A DNA stretch of 51,250 nt from Peronospora farinosa (GCA_947646735.1 CANTFK010000604.1:1-51250); one strand, 5' to 3'. Counted from the first letter of the stretch, positions 32,915 through 43,886 are shown. The notes: generated by a model from the letters alone, not told the origin. Made by a program: numbers and translations.

Positions 32915-34116
32915 TGTGGTGAAGTGCTTATTTTGTGATGTGGAGGTCCCAGAATCCAGTTGGATTCGGAGTATAGACCGTGGGTCAGGGACAGGGGACC
33001 AGGCCTCGAAGGGGAGCGACCGTTGGTGGAGAACAATCCGCAGGACCCACCGAAGAAAAATCAGTATCAGGGTACCGGTTAACCGGTACCAAAGGGAGTT
33101 GGTCATGGCCCTTTATTGATCGACCTGGCCCCTCGTTGGTAGACCCGGGTCTCTCATAGGTCGACCTGGGTCCCTCATTGGCCGACCTGGGCCCCTCATT
33201 GGTCGCCCCGGTCCCTCGTTGGTAGACCTGGGTCCCTCATGGGTCGACCTGGGTCCCTTACTGGTAGACCCGGTCCCTCGTTGGTATACCTGGTTCCCTC
33301 GTTGGTAGACCTGGGTCCCTCATCGGTCGACCTCGGCCCCTCGTTAGTCGACCCGATCCCTCATTGGTTGACCTGGGTCCCTCATCAGTCGACCTCGGCC
33401 CCTCGGGGTTCGGCCACTCCGGACCAGTTAATACAAGGATCAGACTAGTCGACGCAAGGAATCAGAGCTTCAGGCAAGGATAGAGTAAAGGAGTTAAAAG
33501 GATAGGACTATATTAAATACTACTCAATTTGCGATCTACGTGGCACGACTCCGTCACCCAAGAAGGACTTGTTCTAAGTTACTCACTGTTCCGGGAAGGG
33601 ATATATTTTGGCCCCCCGTCGAAGACAGTTGCGTAGCGAAGTTCAAGTGCGAATAGAGCTCCAGGATATATTTGGACTGTGAGCTCGTTCGAGTAGCAAC
33701 ACCCCCCCCCCCCCCCAAGACCCGCTATCGGAAGCGGTCTCCCTCACCTCAAGGTCCGGGAGCAACGTAAAGGTCAGGTGGTTAATACCCCTGAAACAAG
33801 AAGGAAAAGGCCAGGGACGACAAGCGCCCTGAAGAATTTGGCTCTAAGTTTACCCTCGACAAGGTCGATCGAGTGGCCACCTACCGGCCCACCGAGTGAA
33901 ACATATCCACTCGAGGCCCCCAGGTCTACCTCCCTCAAGGCAGACATCTACATCGTCACCAAGTCCTCCGAAGAGTGAAACCCGCCAGCTGACGGGTACA
34001 CAAGGTGAGAGAAGGTTCATACGCGGCATCGGAGTACCCCCTCCGACAGTCGGCAGTCCGGCACAGTGAGTGGTTTGGGGTCTCATCATACAATTTTGAG
34101 AACCCACTCCACCACA
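32915..34116. mobile_element. Solo LTR 2 (TGTGGTG...CACCACA family), nested in pol of element A
   Basis: 1202-bp LTR, close sister of solo LTR 1. It splits the integrase reading frame of element A between the codons for NSVH (right) and ST of STSEK (left). No target-site duplication is seen and two bases of the integrase frame are missing. It carries the same 21-22-bp minisatellite as LTR 1 (33113-33410) and a run of about 17 C near 33701, which is 6-7 C in LTR 1. Confidence 0.85.
33113..33410. repeat. Minisatellite inside solo LTR 2
   Basis: About thirteen imperfect copies of the 21-22-bp unit 'tcgacctgggtccctcattg', arranged differently from the array at 1152-1400. Confidence 0.85.
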
Positions 34117-34860
34117 TGAACACTGTTATTAATAGCGAACTCCACGAATGGCAATTGCTTGCTCCATTCTTTGGGAGTCGCTATTGTACTCAACACATCC
34201 ACCACGACTCGATTGGATCGTTCGGTTTGGCCATTGGTCTGGGGATGATCAGCGGTTGACATGTGGAGCTTGCTACCCAGCAGCTCAAACACATGTCGCC
34301 AAAAACCCGACTTAAAACGCGAATCCCGGTCCGATACTATGGACTCGGGCATCCCGTGTAGTCGATACACGTGATCCATAAACAAGAGGGCAGCCTCTTT
34401 TCCTGAGATCTTGGTGCTACATGGTGCCAAATGCACCATCTTGCTCAGTCTGTCTACAAAGACGACGAGCCCCGTCCTGCCTTTATGGTCAGGCGGTAAG
34501 CCAAACATGAAGTCCAAACTGACCGACTTCCAACATTCAGTTGGAATCGGCAGTGGCTTCAGTACCGCACTGTTCGAAGGTGCAGGCTTTATGCGCTGAC
34601 ACTCTTCGCAAGAGCGAATATAGTTGGCCACCCACCGATATAGGTGGGGCCACCAAAATTCCTCTGACACTCGTAAGAATGTCTTTTCACGGCCCAGATG
34701 CCCACTAGATAGCGCATCATGGCACCTGTGAAGTATCATCAGCTTGAGATCTGTGTCATGGGGGCATATATTCTCAAGGGATCACAGGGTGACAGTTGAT
34801 GCCATAACAGGCCATCACTGTCACTAAAGCGATTTAGTTTCGCTTTGAGGTGCGACGAAG
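34117..34860 (-). pseudogene. Gypsy element A pol, integrase
   Basis: Minus-strand integrase: zinc-binding HHCC region (ILHRCHDALSSGHLGREKT, YIRSCEECQRIKP) and the catalytic core with SLDFMFGLP (first Asp), VSDRDSRFKSGFW (second Asp) and TDE-region NGQTERSNR (Glu). It runs to FAINNSVH at 34117, where solo LTR 2 is inserted. A frameshift near 34770 separates a further upstream piece (KLNRFSDSDGLLWHQ). Upstream of about 34860 the element is cut off; RT and RNase H are missing. Confidence 0.88.
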
Positions 34861-35083
34861 GCGCTGGCTAATAACCTCCCATTGCTTTGTGATATCAATG
34901 TCTAAATCTCTATGAGAAAAATAACTTTCGGGTTTTGCTTTTCACACAAGGTTCATGGAAATCATCTTCGGTTAGCATCCTGTAGATACATCCATAGAAT
35001 ATTGGAAAGAAGTATTTAAAACAATCGAAAAAGCAAAATTGTAGAAACGTTGGTTCGATTTGGGCTAACATACCTTTCATTTA

Positions 35084-36827
35084 TCAATTCCTGAAGCCTG
35101 TGCATACAAGGGATACACATACAGTAGTAGATGATAGAATGCCGGTGCATGGCTCATGATTTTCCTTCAACTTTTTGAATTCCACCAGACATCTTTTCAG
35201 AGCAAATTTTGATATATTTCCCGAAAATGCTTTCACTATTGAAGGCAACTCAAGCAAATAGTGCATCTATTCCTCACTGCGCTTGATTTCATCTGTCTTC
35301 ACCTGTTGTTATATCAGGAAATGTATAGAATAGACAAAATGGAAACATATCCTATTAGAAAAACATTTCATTACCACAAAAAATGAAAACACCATCTTAT
35401 CTACAATGCAGCTAAATAAAAAGCAAGGCTTCTGTTTTCAACATTAGAGAGTTATAAACCTGATGGTCAAAGCATGTGTGAGCTTGCTGAAAACAGAGAG
35501 AAGATCTTCAGTTGACACATGGAGAAATTTCTTGATGTATGCGTGGGCACCTTCAATAACAATAAAAGAAATATTTGTCAACCTCTCTCATTTATATTTG
35601 TCTCTTTTTGTATCTCGCAACCCAATTTCGATTCCAATTTCATTACCTTCAACTCTTTATGTGGATTTGTTGCCGAAATGCAGTACCTTTGAAGTCCAGG
35701 CATCCACAAACTGTTCTTTGTAAATGAGCCATGTTTTGGTGATGTACCTGAGAACTTCCGGAAAAGGCAAAAGGAAAATCGAGAGTTTATCCAATTGTGT
35801 TTGATAAATCTCTTCGGATTTTGAGGCCACAAGGGCTTTCCATCTTCTTAACAATTCATTCCATGGTTCGCCTGTCGGGAAGGATTTTTTACACTTTGCC
35901 ACAAGGTTCTTGTCGATGTGCCATATGCACAAAAGGCTCACGGATTTTGAAAATATCTTGAAGATGGATGCCACGAGTGCCAATTCACGGTCTGTAACAG
36001 TAACCCTTGGTAAAGATGTGCGTGTCCATATGGTGGTTAATTTAGTCAAGGACCATATGTAATCCTTTTCTTTTTCAGCTTTGATAAAGCAAAAGCCGAT
36101 TGTATATTGAGAGTTGAAGCTGGTCATGCCAACAACATGCAGTAATGGAAGCCGATATCTATTCGTTTTGTAGGTGCAATACATGAGGATTACATGGTGG
36201 TAGTGTTGAGTAAGTTGGGTGCTTGATTTGTAGTTACAAAACGCAGTGATCCTTCCCTCACTGTCTGAATCAGAAAAGTACATAAAGTAACTGTTTCTCT
36301 TATCATAAAAGAGTGTTTGGAGCGGTGTACTGCCGGCTAACATCTCCATTCGCACTTTTACCCGTTCATTGTAGATTGTCCGGAGGCTAGCAAGTAATCC
36401 ATCATTTGTTTCGCGTAGTGTTGAAAGAATTCCCAGTGGTTTTACGCCAGGAAGATTCATATTCTTTACATCCTTTGCCTCACCGAGCTTCAGCTTTCTG
36501 TGTGATGAGTGGCCAGATGGATGAGAGGATGGTCCATGATTGTGTTGTGGATCTATAATTTTCAAAATTCATATCCCTGACGTTTTTGAGGGTTTTTTCA
36601 TTGAATAAGAAAGGACTTTCATTAAGCCGGGTTTTTCTCTGACATTTGCATTTGTTTGCTTCTACCGATGACACGTGGAGGCCACCACAATCACATTTTA
36701 GGTAAACTGCCTTCCCAGCAACTGAACGCAATATAGTGACATCATAGCCATGGCTGCAAGAAAAGTCCTGCAGAGCTTTTAAGAATTCCTCACAAATGGT
36801 GTATTGTATTTCAGGAGAGGGTAGCAT
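35084..36827 (-). pseudogene. MULE transposase, FAR1-type, decayed
   Basis: Minus-strand relic of a Mutator-like transposase. N-terminal piece 36827-36590 (ICEEFLKALQDFSCSHGYDV, KCDCGG and CKCQRKTRL zinc-type residues). A frameshift near 36590 leads to IIDPQHNHGPSSHPSGHSSHR, typical of FAR1/MULE DNA-binding regions. The transposase core 36565-35657 has MYCTYKTNRYRLPLLHVVGM, where the usual first catalytic Asp is Tyr, then VTDRELALVA (second Asp) and CIWHIDKNLVAKCKK. More shifted pieces follow: EGAHAYIKKFLHVSTEDL near 35560-35500 and FALKRCLVEF...PCTG at 35266-35084, matching the family's C-terminal zinc region. Terminal inverted repeats were not found. Confidence 0.85.
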
Positions 36828-36928
36828 AATTAAGTTGCAACGGAAGTCTATAAACTAAAATATTGTAATTTAGCGGTGGTTTAAAAAAGGGAGTGGATTT
36901 CATTAAGAGGTAGTAAATATAACAATTT

Positions 36929-37324
36929 TCTATAATTATTGTAATTAATCTAGTGTAGGATACTTAGAGTAGGAGTACTAACAGATTCTTAATGCATCAA
37001 CAAAATCAGTCTCATCTTGAGACGCAGAGATAAAGCTGGTATTGGCTTGTTTCTCTTGTGCACTTCGTGCGTTGGTTCCTCGAACCCTCAAGCTCTAAGC
37101 TTGTTCTTGCACTCGGTGCGTTGGTTCTCGGAACTATTAAGCTCATTGCTTGTAGACTAAAAAGTCTCTCCCCTAGTTCCTTAGAACAGGGTGACTTTTA
37201 AGTCGTTTAAGTAGTTCCTTAGAACTAAGTGACGTTTAGCCTTAACTCTATTTAGCTCTCTAGAACTAAGAGGCTTTCAGCCTAAAGTCTTCCTCTGGCT
37301 AAAGAGCTGTGTAGCTCCGCTACA
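36929..37324 (+). mobile_element. Gypsy element B, 5' LTR (3' portion)
   Basis: Matches the 3' LTR at 44140-44519 over its R/U5-like part ('cttgtgcacttcgtgcgttg', 'aagtagttccttagaac') and ends CTCCGCTACA at 37324. The first part of the LTR is missing to the left. Followed directly by the leader CTTAGTAGCACTTGTAG, the same place and sequence type as the primer site at 2264. Confidence 0.8.
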
Positions 37325-37383
37325 CTTAGTAGCACTTGTAGTCAATCCTACACCTGAGTCTCGAAGACTGACACTCTGTGATT

Positions 37384-38360
37384 ATGAAGAGTCAAATCAC
37401 TTTCCTGAGGCGCAACGCCTCGCGTTAGATAATTATCTGCGCTCGTCGGGCCCGATCAAATCGAGGCTCTTTTGGCCCAAGGCCCCGAGGTTCTAAATGC
37501 TCGTCTTGAGGCCTTTATGCGTTATGAGGCAACGCTCCTCGGGCAGGTCCATGACCAGGCAGCGTCAGCTGCGCCTACACAGTACATTCCGGTACCTGTG
37601 CCCGATGCAGAGCCAAAGGCTCGCCCACTCGTTTAAACGTAAAGACTTTTGAGGGAAAGGAGGGAGAAAATTTTCTCCTCTGGATCCGAGAAGTGGAGAT
37701 GGCAATGGATGCCGCCATGCTTGTATCAGATAAGCAACGAGTTGGCTTGGCCATTTCGAAGCTCGGTGGAAGAGCTAGAGAGTGGGCTCTAACGAGCAAT
37801 GTCTCTGTAAATGCTGCATTTCCCACATGGGAAATGCTTAAAAAGCAATTAACTTGTGTGTTTGCACCGCCTAATCAGGCTTATCGTGTGCGCTCACGCT
37901 TCCTAGCTACCCGACAGGGTAAGAAAGAATTGTCGGACTATGTCCAAGAGTTGAGAACTCTCATTGCTAGGACCCACTGGCAGAGGAAGTCCGAGTAACC
38001 ATTTTTATGGAAGGACTTCGCACTGGGGTCGCCAGGACGGAAGTTTTCCGTGTTCAGCCTTCGCCTTTCGAAGAGGAAGTGAGCATAGCGTTTAACGCTG
38101 AATTTAATTTTGAATCTGCTCGCTATGGTATGCCATGGTACACTTATAATGCCTCTAACAGGGCGGAACCCATGGACCTCAGCCATGCTGAAGAAGCTGA
38201 GCTTTAAGCTTCTAAGTAGCAAGGTAACATCCGAAGATGTTTACATGTGCGGAAGCACTAGGCATCTCCGCACTAGCTATCCGTTTCGAAAGCAACGTCA
38301 AAATCGGCAGACCCGTAACCCTACTCTTACCCAAAAGTCGATCACGGCAAGGGAAAACGT
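37384..38360 (+). pseudogene. Gypsy element B gag
   Basis: Broken gag. It starts around 37384 and reads NHFPEAQRLALDNYLRSSGP, then in another frame [40 protein letters not shown] and [17 protein letters not shown] (Retrotrans_gag type). A frameshift near 37990 leads to [18 protein letters not shown] and NRAEPMDLSHAEEAEL. A degenerate zinc knuckle (YMCGSTRHLRTSYP) that has lost two of its ligands follows near 38250. At least three frameshifts and a stop make it non-functional. Confidence 0.82.
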
Positions 38361-38479
38361 CAACTCCCAGTAGACGCAGGGCCCCCTACTGGTAAAGAAC
38401 TAAGCTCTGTTGAATCTTTAGGAGGTAAAGCTAAACAGAGCTTATCCCCAAGTGGCTCTGTGGATTCTTCCATAAAACA

Positions 38480-40680
38480 AGAATACAAGCCAGGCTTTTT
38501 TGTTGTTTCGGCAACCGTTAAAAGTTTTGAGAAACTATGGTCAATATTAATTGACTCAGGGGCGTCGGGTAATTGTTTCCGACTTTCGTTCCCTTGAAGG
38601 GAGTCAGCTGAATGCTTAGGCATTAGAAGCGCAAGAGGGTGACAGTATAGCCGTTCGTCTCGCAACAGGTGTACGTGTCACCGTTCATAAAGTTCCGTTG
38701 AGCTTAGGTGTGAAGTTTTTTTGGACTTCAATAGCGTCGAAAGCTGTCTAGTCCTAAATTTGGACTCGAGATATGATCTCATTTTCTGTATGGCCTGGAT
38801 GGAACGCCATGAGCCATGGATCGATTGGAGATCCAAAACCTTAGGCGCAACGCGCAATGTTCTTAGCGAAGCTTTGGAGATTCATGAACCCACCTTCGCT
38901 AGGAAACAAAAGTGCTATTGGCGCGAGCCATTAACTGAGTCAGTTAGTGTGCTGGACATTGGATTGTATGAGTTGATAAACTCCGATGTCAACAATAATA
39001 GTGTCGAGCAGAGCTCAATGACACTTAGTGGAACGGCACGTACTCCATTGAGTGATACTCATTGTAATATTGAGTCACTGAATGTCGGTAATGACATCGG
39101 CTCTCGTATAGAGCAAGTGAAGGTCGATGACCTTGTTAGTGATAATGGCTGTAAATGCGATTCACTGGATGTCGATAATGACATCGGCTCTCGTATAGAG
39201 CACGTGAATGTCGATGACCTTGTTAGTGAAGTCACTGGTACTAGCGACTCACTGGGTGTCGGTAATGACATCGGCTCTCGCATAGGGAAGGTCAAGGTCA
39301 AGGAATCTGTTGACCTTGGGGATGATGGTATTCTAAATACTTTAAAAGTACGGTCTCGTCAATGACACGGCAGCGTCGCCCTGATGGCAGCTGCGAGACG
39401 TAAAGCGTCTGAGTTATCACATAGTAATTTTAGTGACCAGTTGTACACCCTGGTCAACGGAGTGACAGGTGATGTAGATGGTGAGGTTGACCTTGAGGCC
39501 CTCCCATCATTAAATGCTCTTTTAGAGCTAGACGAAATGTCTGTGGATGAATTTCATCAGGCCTTGAAGGCAGGTGCTCTATCCGATATGGTGGTCATTC
39601 GACCTAATTTCGAGCTGAACTCATCCTCGCTTGTCGATGAGACAGTCCTTGAAGATACAAAAGCGGCACTAAGTGCACGTAGTGTGCTTATTGCCGCTTT
39701 TGTATACACCTGAAATTCCTTAAGTAAAGAATAGTAGGATCTGAAGGGTTATTCTATTCTGAATAATCCTTCAGATCCCTACTATCCTTTAGTTAAGGAA
39801 TTTCAGGACGTGGTGTGTCACGATCCACCGTCGGTTCTACCTCCTGATAGAGGTGTACGTCATGAAATTGACTTGGTTCCCGGAACCAAATACTGTGTAA
39901 CACGGCAGTGGCCTTTACCCAAAGAACAGTGTGACTTCATTGACGAGTTCTTTCGTGCAAAGCACGCGGCGGGCATGGTGCGTGAGAGTAAATCTCCGCA
40001 CTTGACACCCACTTTCTGTGTTAAGAAACCGAATGGTAAATAGCGTATCGTTCATGCTTATAACAAGCTCAATGCAGCCACTATACCTGCACAGACGCCG
40101 ATACCTAGAAAGAATGTTCTTCAGATCAATATGGTCGGTTGTGCCATGTACAGTGCGCTCAACTTAGTCGATGGTTATTACTAGTTGCTCATGCGAGCTA
40201 GTGATATTCCGCTTACTACTGTTAGTACTCCGAGCGGTATGCTCTGGGAGTGGCTGGTGATGCCCCAGGGGCTATCTAATGCTCCGGCTACGTTTAACTG
40301 TTTGGTGACGCAATTGTTTCGACCCCATCGAAGTTATGCACAGACGTATTTTGATGACATTTTTGTCCATAGTCGAGCTGAACATGGGCGGTCAGATATT
40401 GAGAACCATATTGTTCATTTACGAGCTGTGCTCGAGTGCATGCGCACTAATAAACTATATGCTAATGCATCTAAGTGCATCTTCGGGGCCGAAAAAATCC
40501 CCTTTCTAGGGTGCTTCATTCGGAAGCGAGACCTCAGAGAGGATACCGCTAAGGTCAAAGCCATAGTCGATTGTCCTGTTCCACAGTCTCAGAAGGACTT
40601 GCGTAAATGGCTTGGCCTTGCCAATCACTTACACAAGTACAGAGAGAACTACGCTGATATGGCTCGGCCATGCCGAACAC
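38480..40680 (+). pseudogene. Gypsy element B pol: protease and reverse transcriptase
   Basis: The aspartic protease has the active-site motif ILIDSGASGN near 38550, then a frameshifted remainder (LDSRYDLIFCMAWMERHEPW at 38760). A long hydrophilic linker with 29-residue repeats (separate entry) leads to reverse transcriptase: VTRQWPLPKEQCDFID, CVKKPNGK, MPQGLSNAPATFN, and the catalytic box YFDDIFVHS near 40350 (both Asp present). Premature stops lie at 40041-40043 (TAG) and 40182-40184 (TAG) in an otherwise continuous frame, and a frameshift near 40670 passes into RNase H. Confidence 0.9.
39072..39302 (+). repeat. 87-bp tandem repeat coding a 29-residue acidic repeat
   Basis: Units start at 39072, 39159 and 39246, exactly 87 bp apart. 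Each encodes a version of SLNVGNDIGSRIEQVKVDDL. The third is partial. It lies in the linker between protease and reverse transcriptase of element B. Confidence 0.9.
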
Positions 40681-42931
40681 GAGGACGCTTTTGAAGCGGT
40701 GAAGGCTATCCTTCTTCATGCTCCTATTTTGGCTTTGCCAGACCCTGACCGACCGTTTAGCGTCGTATGTGACGCATCGGATTTTTTCATTGGCAGTGCT
40801 CTGTTACAAACAGATGATGAAGGCCGTGAGCGTGTAGTCGCATTTGAATCTCGCCAGCTGAAAGCTGCAGAAAAGAACTATCCAGTTCATGACAAAGAGC
40901 TACTTGCGATGAAGTATGCCCTGGTCAAATTCAGAGTTCATCTGCTGGGCTCAAAGCCTTTTGTGATCTATACCGATCATGCGTCGTTACGCATTGCGAC
41001 TCAGTCGCCGCATCTCTCGCAGAGAATGGCCAGATGGCTGTCATTCTTTGCCGAATATAATTTCGAGGTGAAATATAAGCCGGGCAAGCAAAATGCTTTG
41101 GCTGATGCGTTGTCACGCAGACCTGACTATGAGCTTGCTCATGTTACGACGTTGTCGTCTTCTATCACAGATCTCATTCGTACGGCGTATGCTAAAGATG
41201 ATCACTGTATAGCGTTGCTACATGCTCTTGGCAGTGAGGAGTTTAAAGACTCTGACATGAAATTGTCGGCATGATTACGTGCGAGCCTCCACCGATATTC
41301 TATCGATGAGGGGCTGTTATACTATCGTACAGATGTAGCGGATCCTCCGCGTATTGTGGTTCCTCATGACGAGGACCTGAAGTATCGTATCCTCTATGAG
41401 GTTCATGACACCGCCATCGGGGGTCATTTGGGTCGTGAAAAGACCTATGGGGCAGTATGCCAAAGTTATTGGTGGCCCAAATTATATAAATGGGTGAGCA
41501 CATATGTGCATACGTGTGAAACGTGTTAACGGGTGAAACCCTCACCTCATTCGGCAGCGCCGCTGGCTAGTTTGCCTATTACCACTGGGTGCTGGGAGTC
41601 CATTAGTATGGACTTTGTATTTGGCCTACCGAAAGATTCGCATGACAATACAGGTATTGTGGTCTTTGTTGACCGCTTAAGCAAGATGGCTCACTTAGCG
41701 GCTGTGCCATACTCGATCGACGGTGTGGGTACAGCGGAGATGTTTATCGATCGCGTGTTTCGCCAACATGGCTTGCCAGTGGCAATTGTTTCTGATCGTG
41801 ATCCTCGTTTTACGAGTAAATTTTGGAAATCCGTCTTCCAGGTGCTGGGCAACCGTTTGGACATGTCCACAGCGGATCATCCGCAGACCGATGGTCAAAC
41901 CGAACGCGTAAATCGCGTTGTTGAAGATATCCTCCGCAGTGTTTGTGCTGAAACGCCTAAGCGTTGAAGCTTTATGCTCCCTGTAGTTGAGTTTACACTC
42001 AATAACTCCGTGCACGCCTCTACTGGCTACACCCCGTTCTATGTGAATGGTATCACACACCCACTCGTTCCGTTAGCGCTACCACCGAGTAGTTCAGGGC
42101 TTGCTGGGGGAGAGGTTGCCGATAGGCTTGCTGATGTCAGCCCTATTACTGTTAAGGAACAGGTAAATGCGTTTCTCGCAACGCGACTAAATGTCTTATG
42201 ACATGTGCAAGATGCAATGGCTGATAGTCAAGATAAACAAAAAGAATATGCAGATGTGAAAGGCAGAAGTTGTATCGATTATTATGATGTCGGAGACCAA
42301 GTATTACTTAATGCTAAAAATCTACCTACCAATGTAGTATCTGCTGTCTTTAAGACGAAGTTGCGTGCGCGCTTTATCGTACCCTTTACGGTCATTGCCA
42401 AGAAAGGCACAGCGTATACGCTTAATTTGCCGCGCAAATTGTACACATCCTGTGTTCTACGTCGGCATGATAAAACCTTATCGGGATCCGTCCCAAATAG
42501 ACGCTAAGGCGCTCGAGCCGAGTTCATCGGCATTGTCGCGGGGCGAAGCATCTGCGCCAACATGTCAAGCTGAACCTGCACTCGGGTTCGGCTCTCTTTC
42601 AGTGACTCAAGACGGGAGCTCATTGTCTGCCTCTCCTCACGAAGGGACCGCACCTCCTGAACAAGCTCGGCATGAGCTTGTGCCGATACACCGGCCTCCG
42701 CCTCCTTTGCTCGATGCGCAGGGGAACCTACAGTTCCATGTGGAGCGTCTACTGCAGAAACGTCGCCGCCACGGTCAAAACCAGTATCTGGTAAAGTGGC
42801 GGGGTTATCCCGAGTCGTGGAACTCATGGGAGTTTGAGACTCCCCTTCGGCAGGATTGCCCGCACGCCGTGGACGTTTTTGAGCGTCGTGCGCAGGGTCC
42901 GCCTGTTGGCGCTGACGCTTCTCACCAGTAG
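40681..42931 (+). pseudogene. Gypsy element B pol: RNase H, integrase, chromodomain
   Basis: RNase H (VVCDASDFFIGSALLQ, VIYTDHASLR, ADALSRRPD) is followed by integrase with HHCC (HDTAIGGHLGREKT, YVHTCETC) and the DDE core (SMDFVFGLP, VSDRDPRFTSKFW, TDGQTERVNR). After a frameshift near 42450 the tail reads HPVFYVGMIKPYRDPSQ and then a chromodomain (FHVERLLQKRRRHGQ, YLVKWRGYPESWNSWE), stop at 42929-42931. Premature stops: TGA 41272, TAA 41527, TGA 41965, TGA 42199. The last 428 bp lie opposite the antisense ORF. Confidence 0.92.
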
Positions 42932-43787
42932 TGGTGAGGGTAGGCGGGTTAGCGGCCTCGGGCTGTCGTGAATTTGCGGCTACAGAGGTAGCCGAAACAT
43001 TGGGCTGCTGGGTAGCAGGCGCATAAGGCGCTCGTTGGGATTTCAATTTTCCCCGGGCCTTCAATTTAGCGTAATCGTAACGCATTTTCTATTCGAGTCG
43101 AACATCTGCCACATCGGCACTTGCTCGTAGGGCCCACATGCTGCTTAAACGTCGCGCATAATGCGCCCAGCGGCTGAAAGCCGTGTCTTCTTCTTCCTAG
43201 GTTTCCCCCGCAAACAGAAGGATGGGAACGCCCATTATGGGAGGAACTGGCGCACCGCGCACTTGCCTGTTAAGGCGTGCCAAGTATTGGCTTTGCGTAG
43301 TAATGTGGGGTTCCAGATATCGTTGTCGAAGTGCCGTTCGCGTTGCAACATCCTCGGGTGAAATGGCCTCAGGCCCAATGGTTCAGCCAGAAAGGGAATG
43401 CCCAGATTCCTCCTTTAGGCGTTCTTCCACCGTAGGTGGCTTGAACCTGTACTGTCGGTGGTCCTGCAGTCTCGTCATATTCTTCGTCCGGCGCTTGGCG
43501 CCTTCCTCTTGGTCGATGGTCCGCTGTTGCTGCTCGTCGAGTGAGCTGGTTACCGTCGCCGTTGACGATACGTCAGGCGGGTCACGTAACGCTGTTAGCG
43601 CATCTGCTGCACCACGTTCAGGGAACGGATTCGATTCATGACTAGTGTCATCTTCACCCGTGAGGGTGGATAAACGGGACCCATCGGGTCCCACAAAGAT
43701 GGTGTCACTTTCGTAATCAACCGCTTCGTCAAGGCCGTCTTCAAAGAGGTCCTGAAGAGTCTGTGACTCACTGCCAGAAGGTGTCAT
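42504..43787 (-). pseudogene. Antisense ORF of Gypsy element B
   Basis: Minus-strand frame of 427 codons starting MTPSGSESQTLQDLFED at 43787, 111 bp inside the 3' LTR. It stays in a single frame to 42504, with only three stops: TGA 43383-43385, TAG 43197-43199, TAG 43089-43091. Order: acidic N-terminus (DYESDTIFVGPDGSRL), a basic patch (KRRTKNMTRLQDHRQYRF), a region shared with the element A antisense ORF (GVPILLFAGETEEED, RYDYAKLKARGK), a Pro/Ala/Arg-rich low-complexity part with RQQADPAHDAQKRPRR (possible nuclear signal), and a C-terminal coiled coil (VQEVRSLREERQTMSSRLES). No family recognised; not gag, integrase or envelope-like. Its 3' third overlaps the pol chromodomain on the other strand. 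Confidence 0.65.
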
Positions 43788-43886
43788 GTTATGTGCCGTG
43801 AACAAACCGTGAGGTTTTAAGCGTTCGCTAAAGCACTACCTCTACGAGGAAAAATGTCGAGTGACATTCTATGGGAACGTCAGTCT

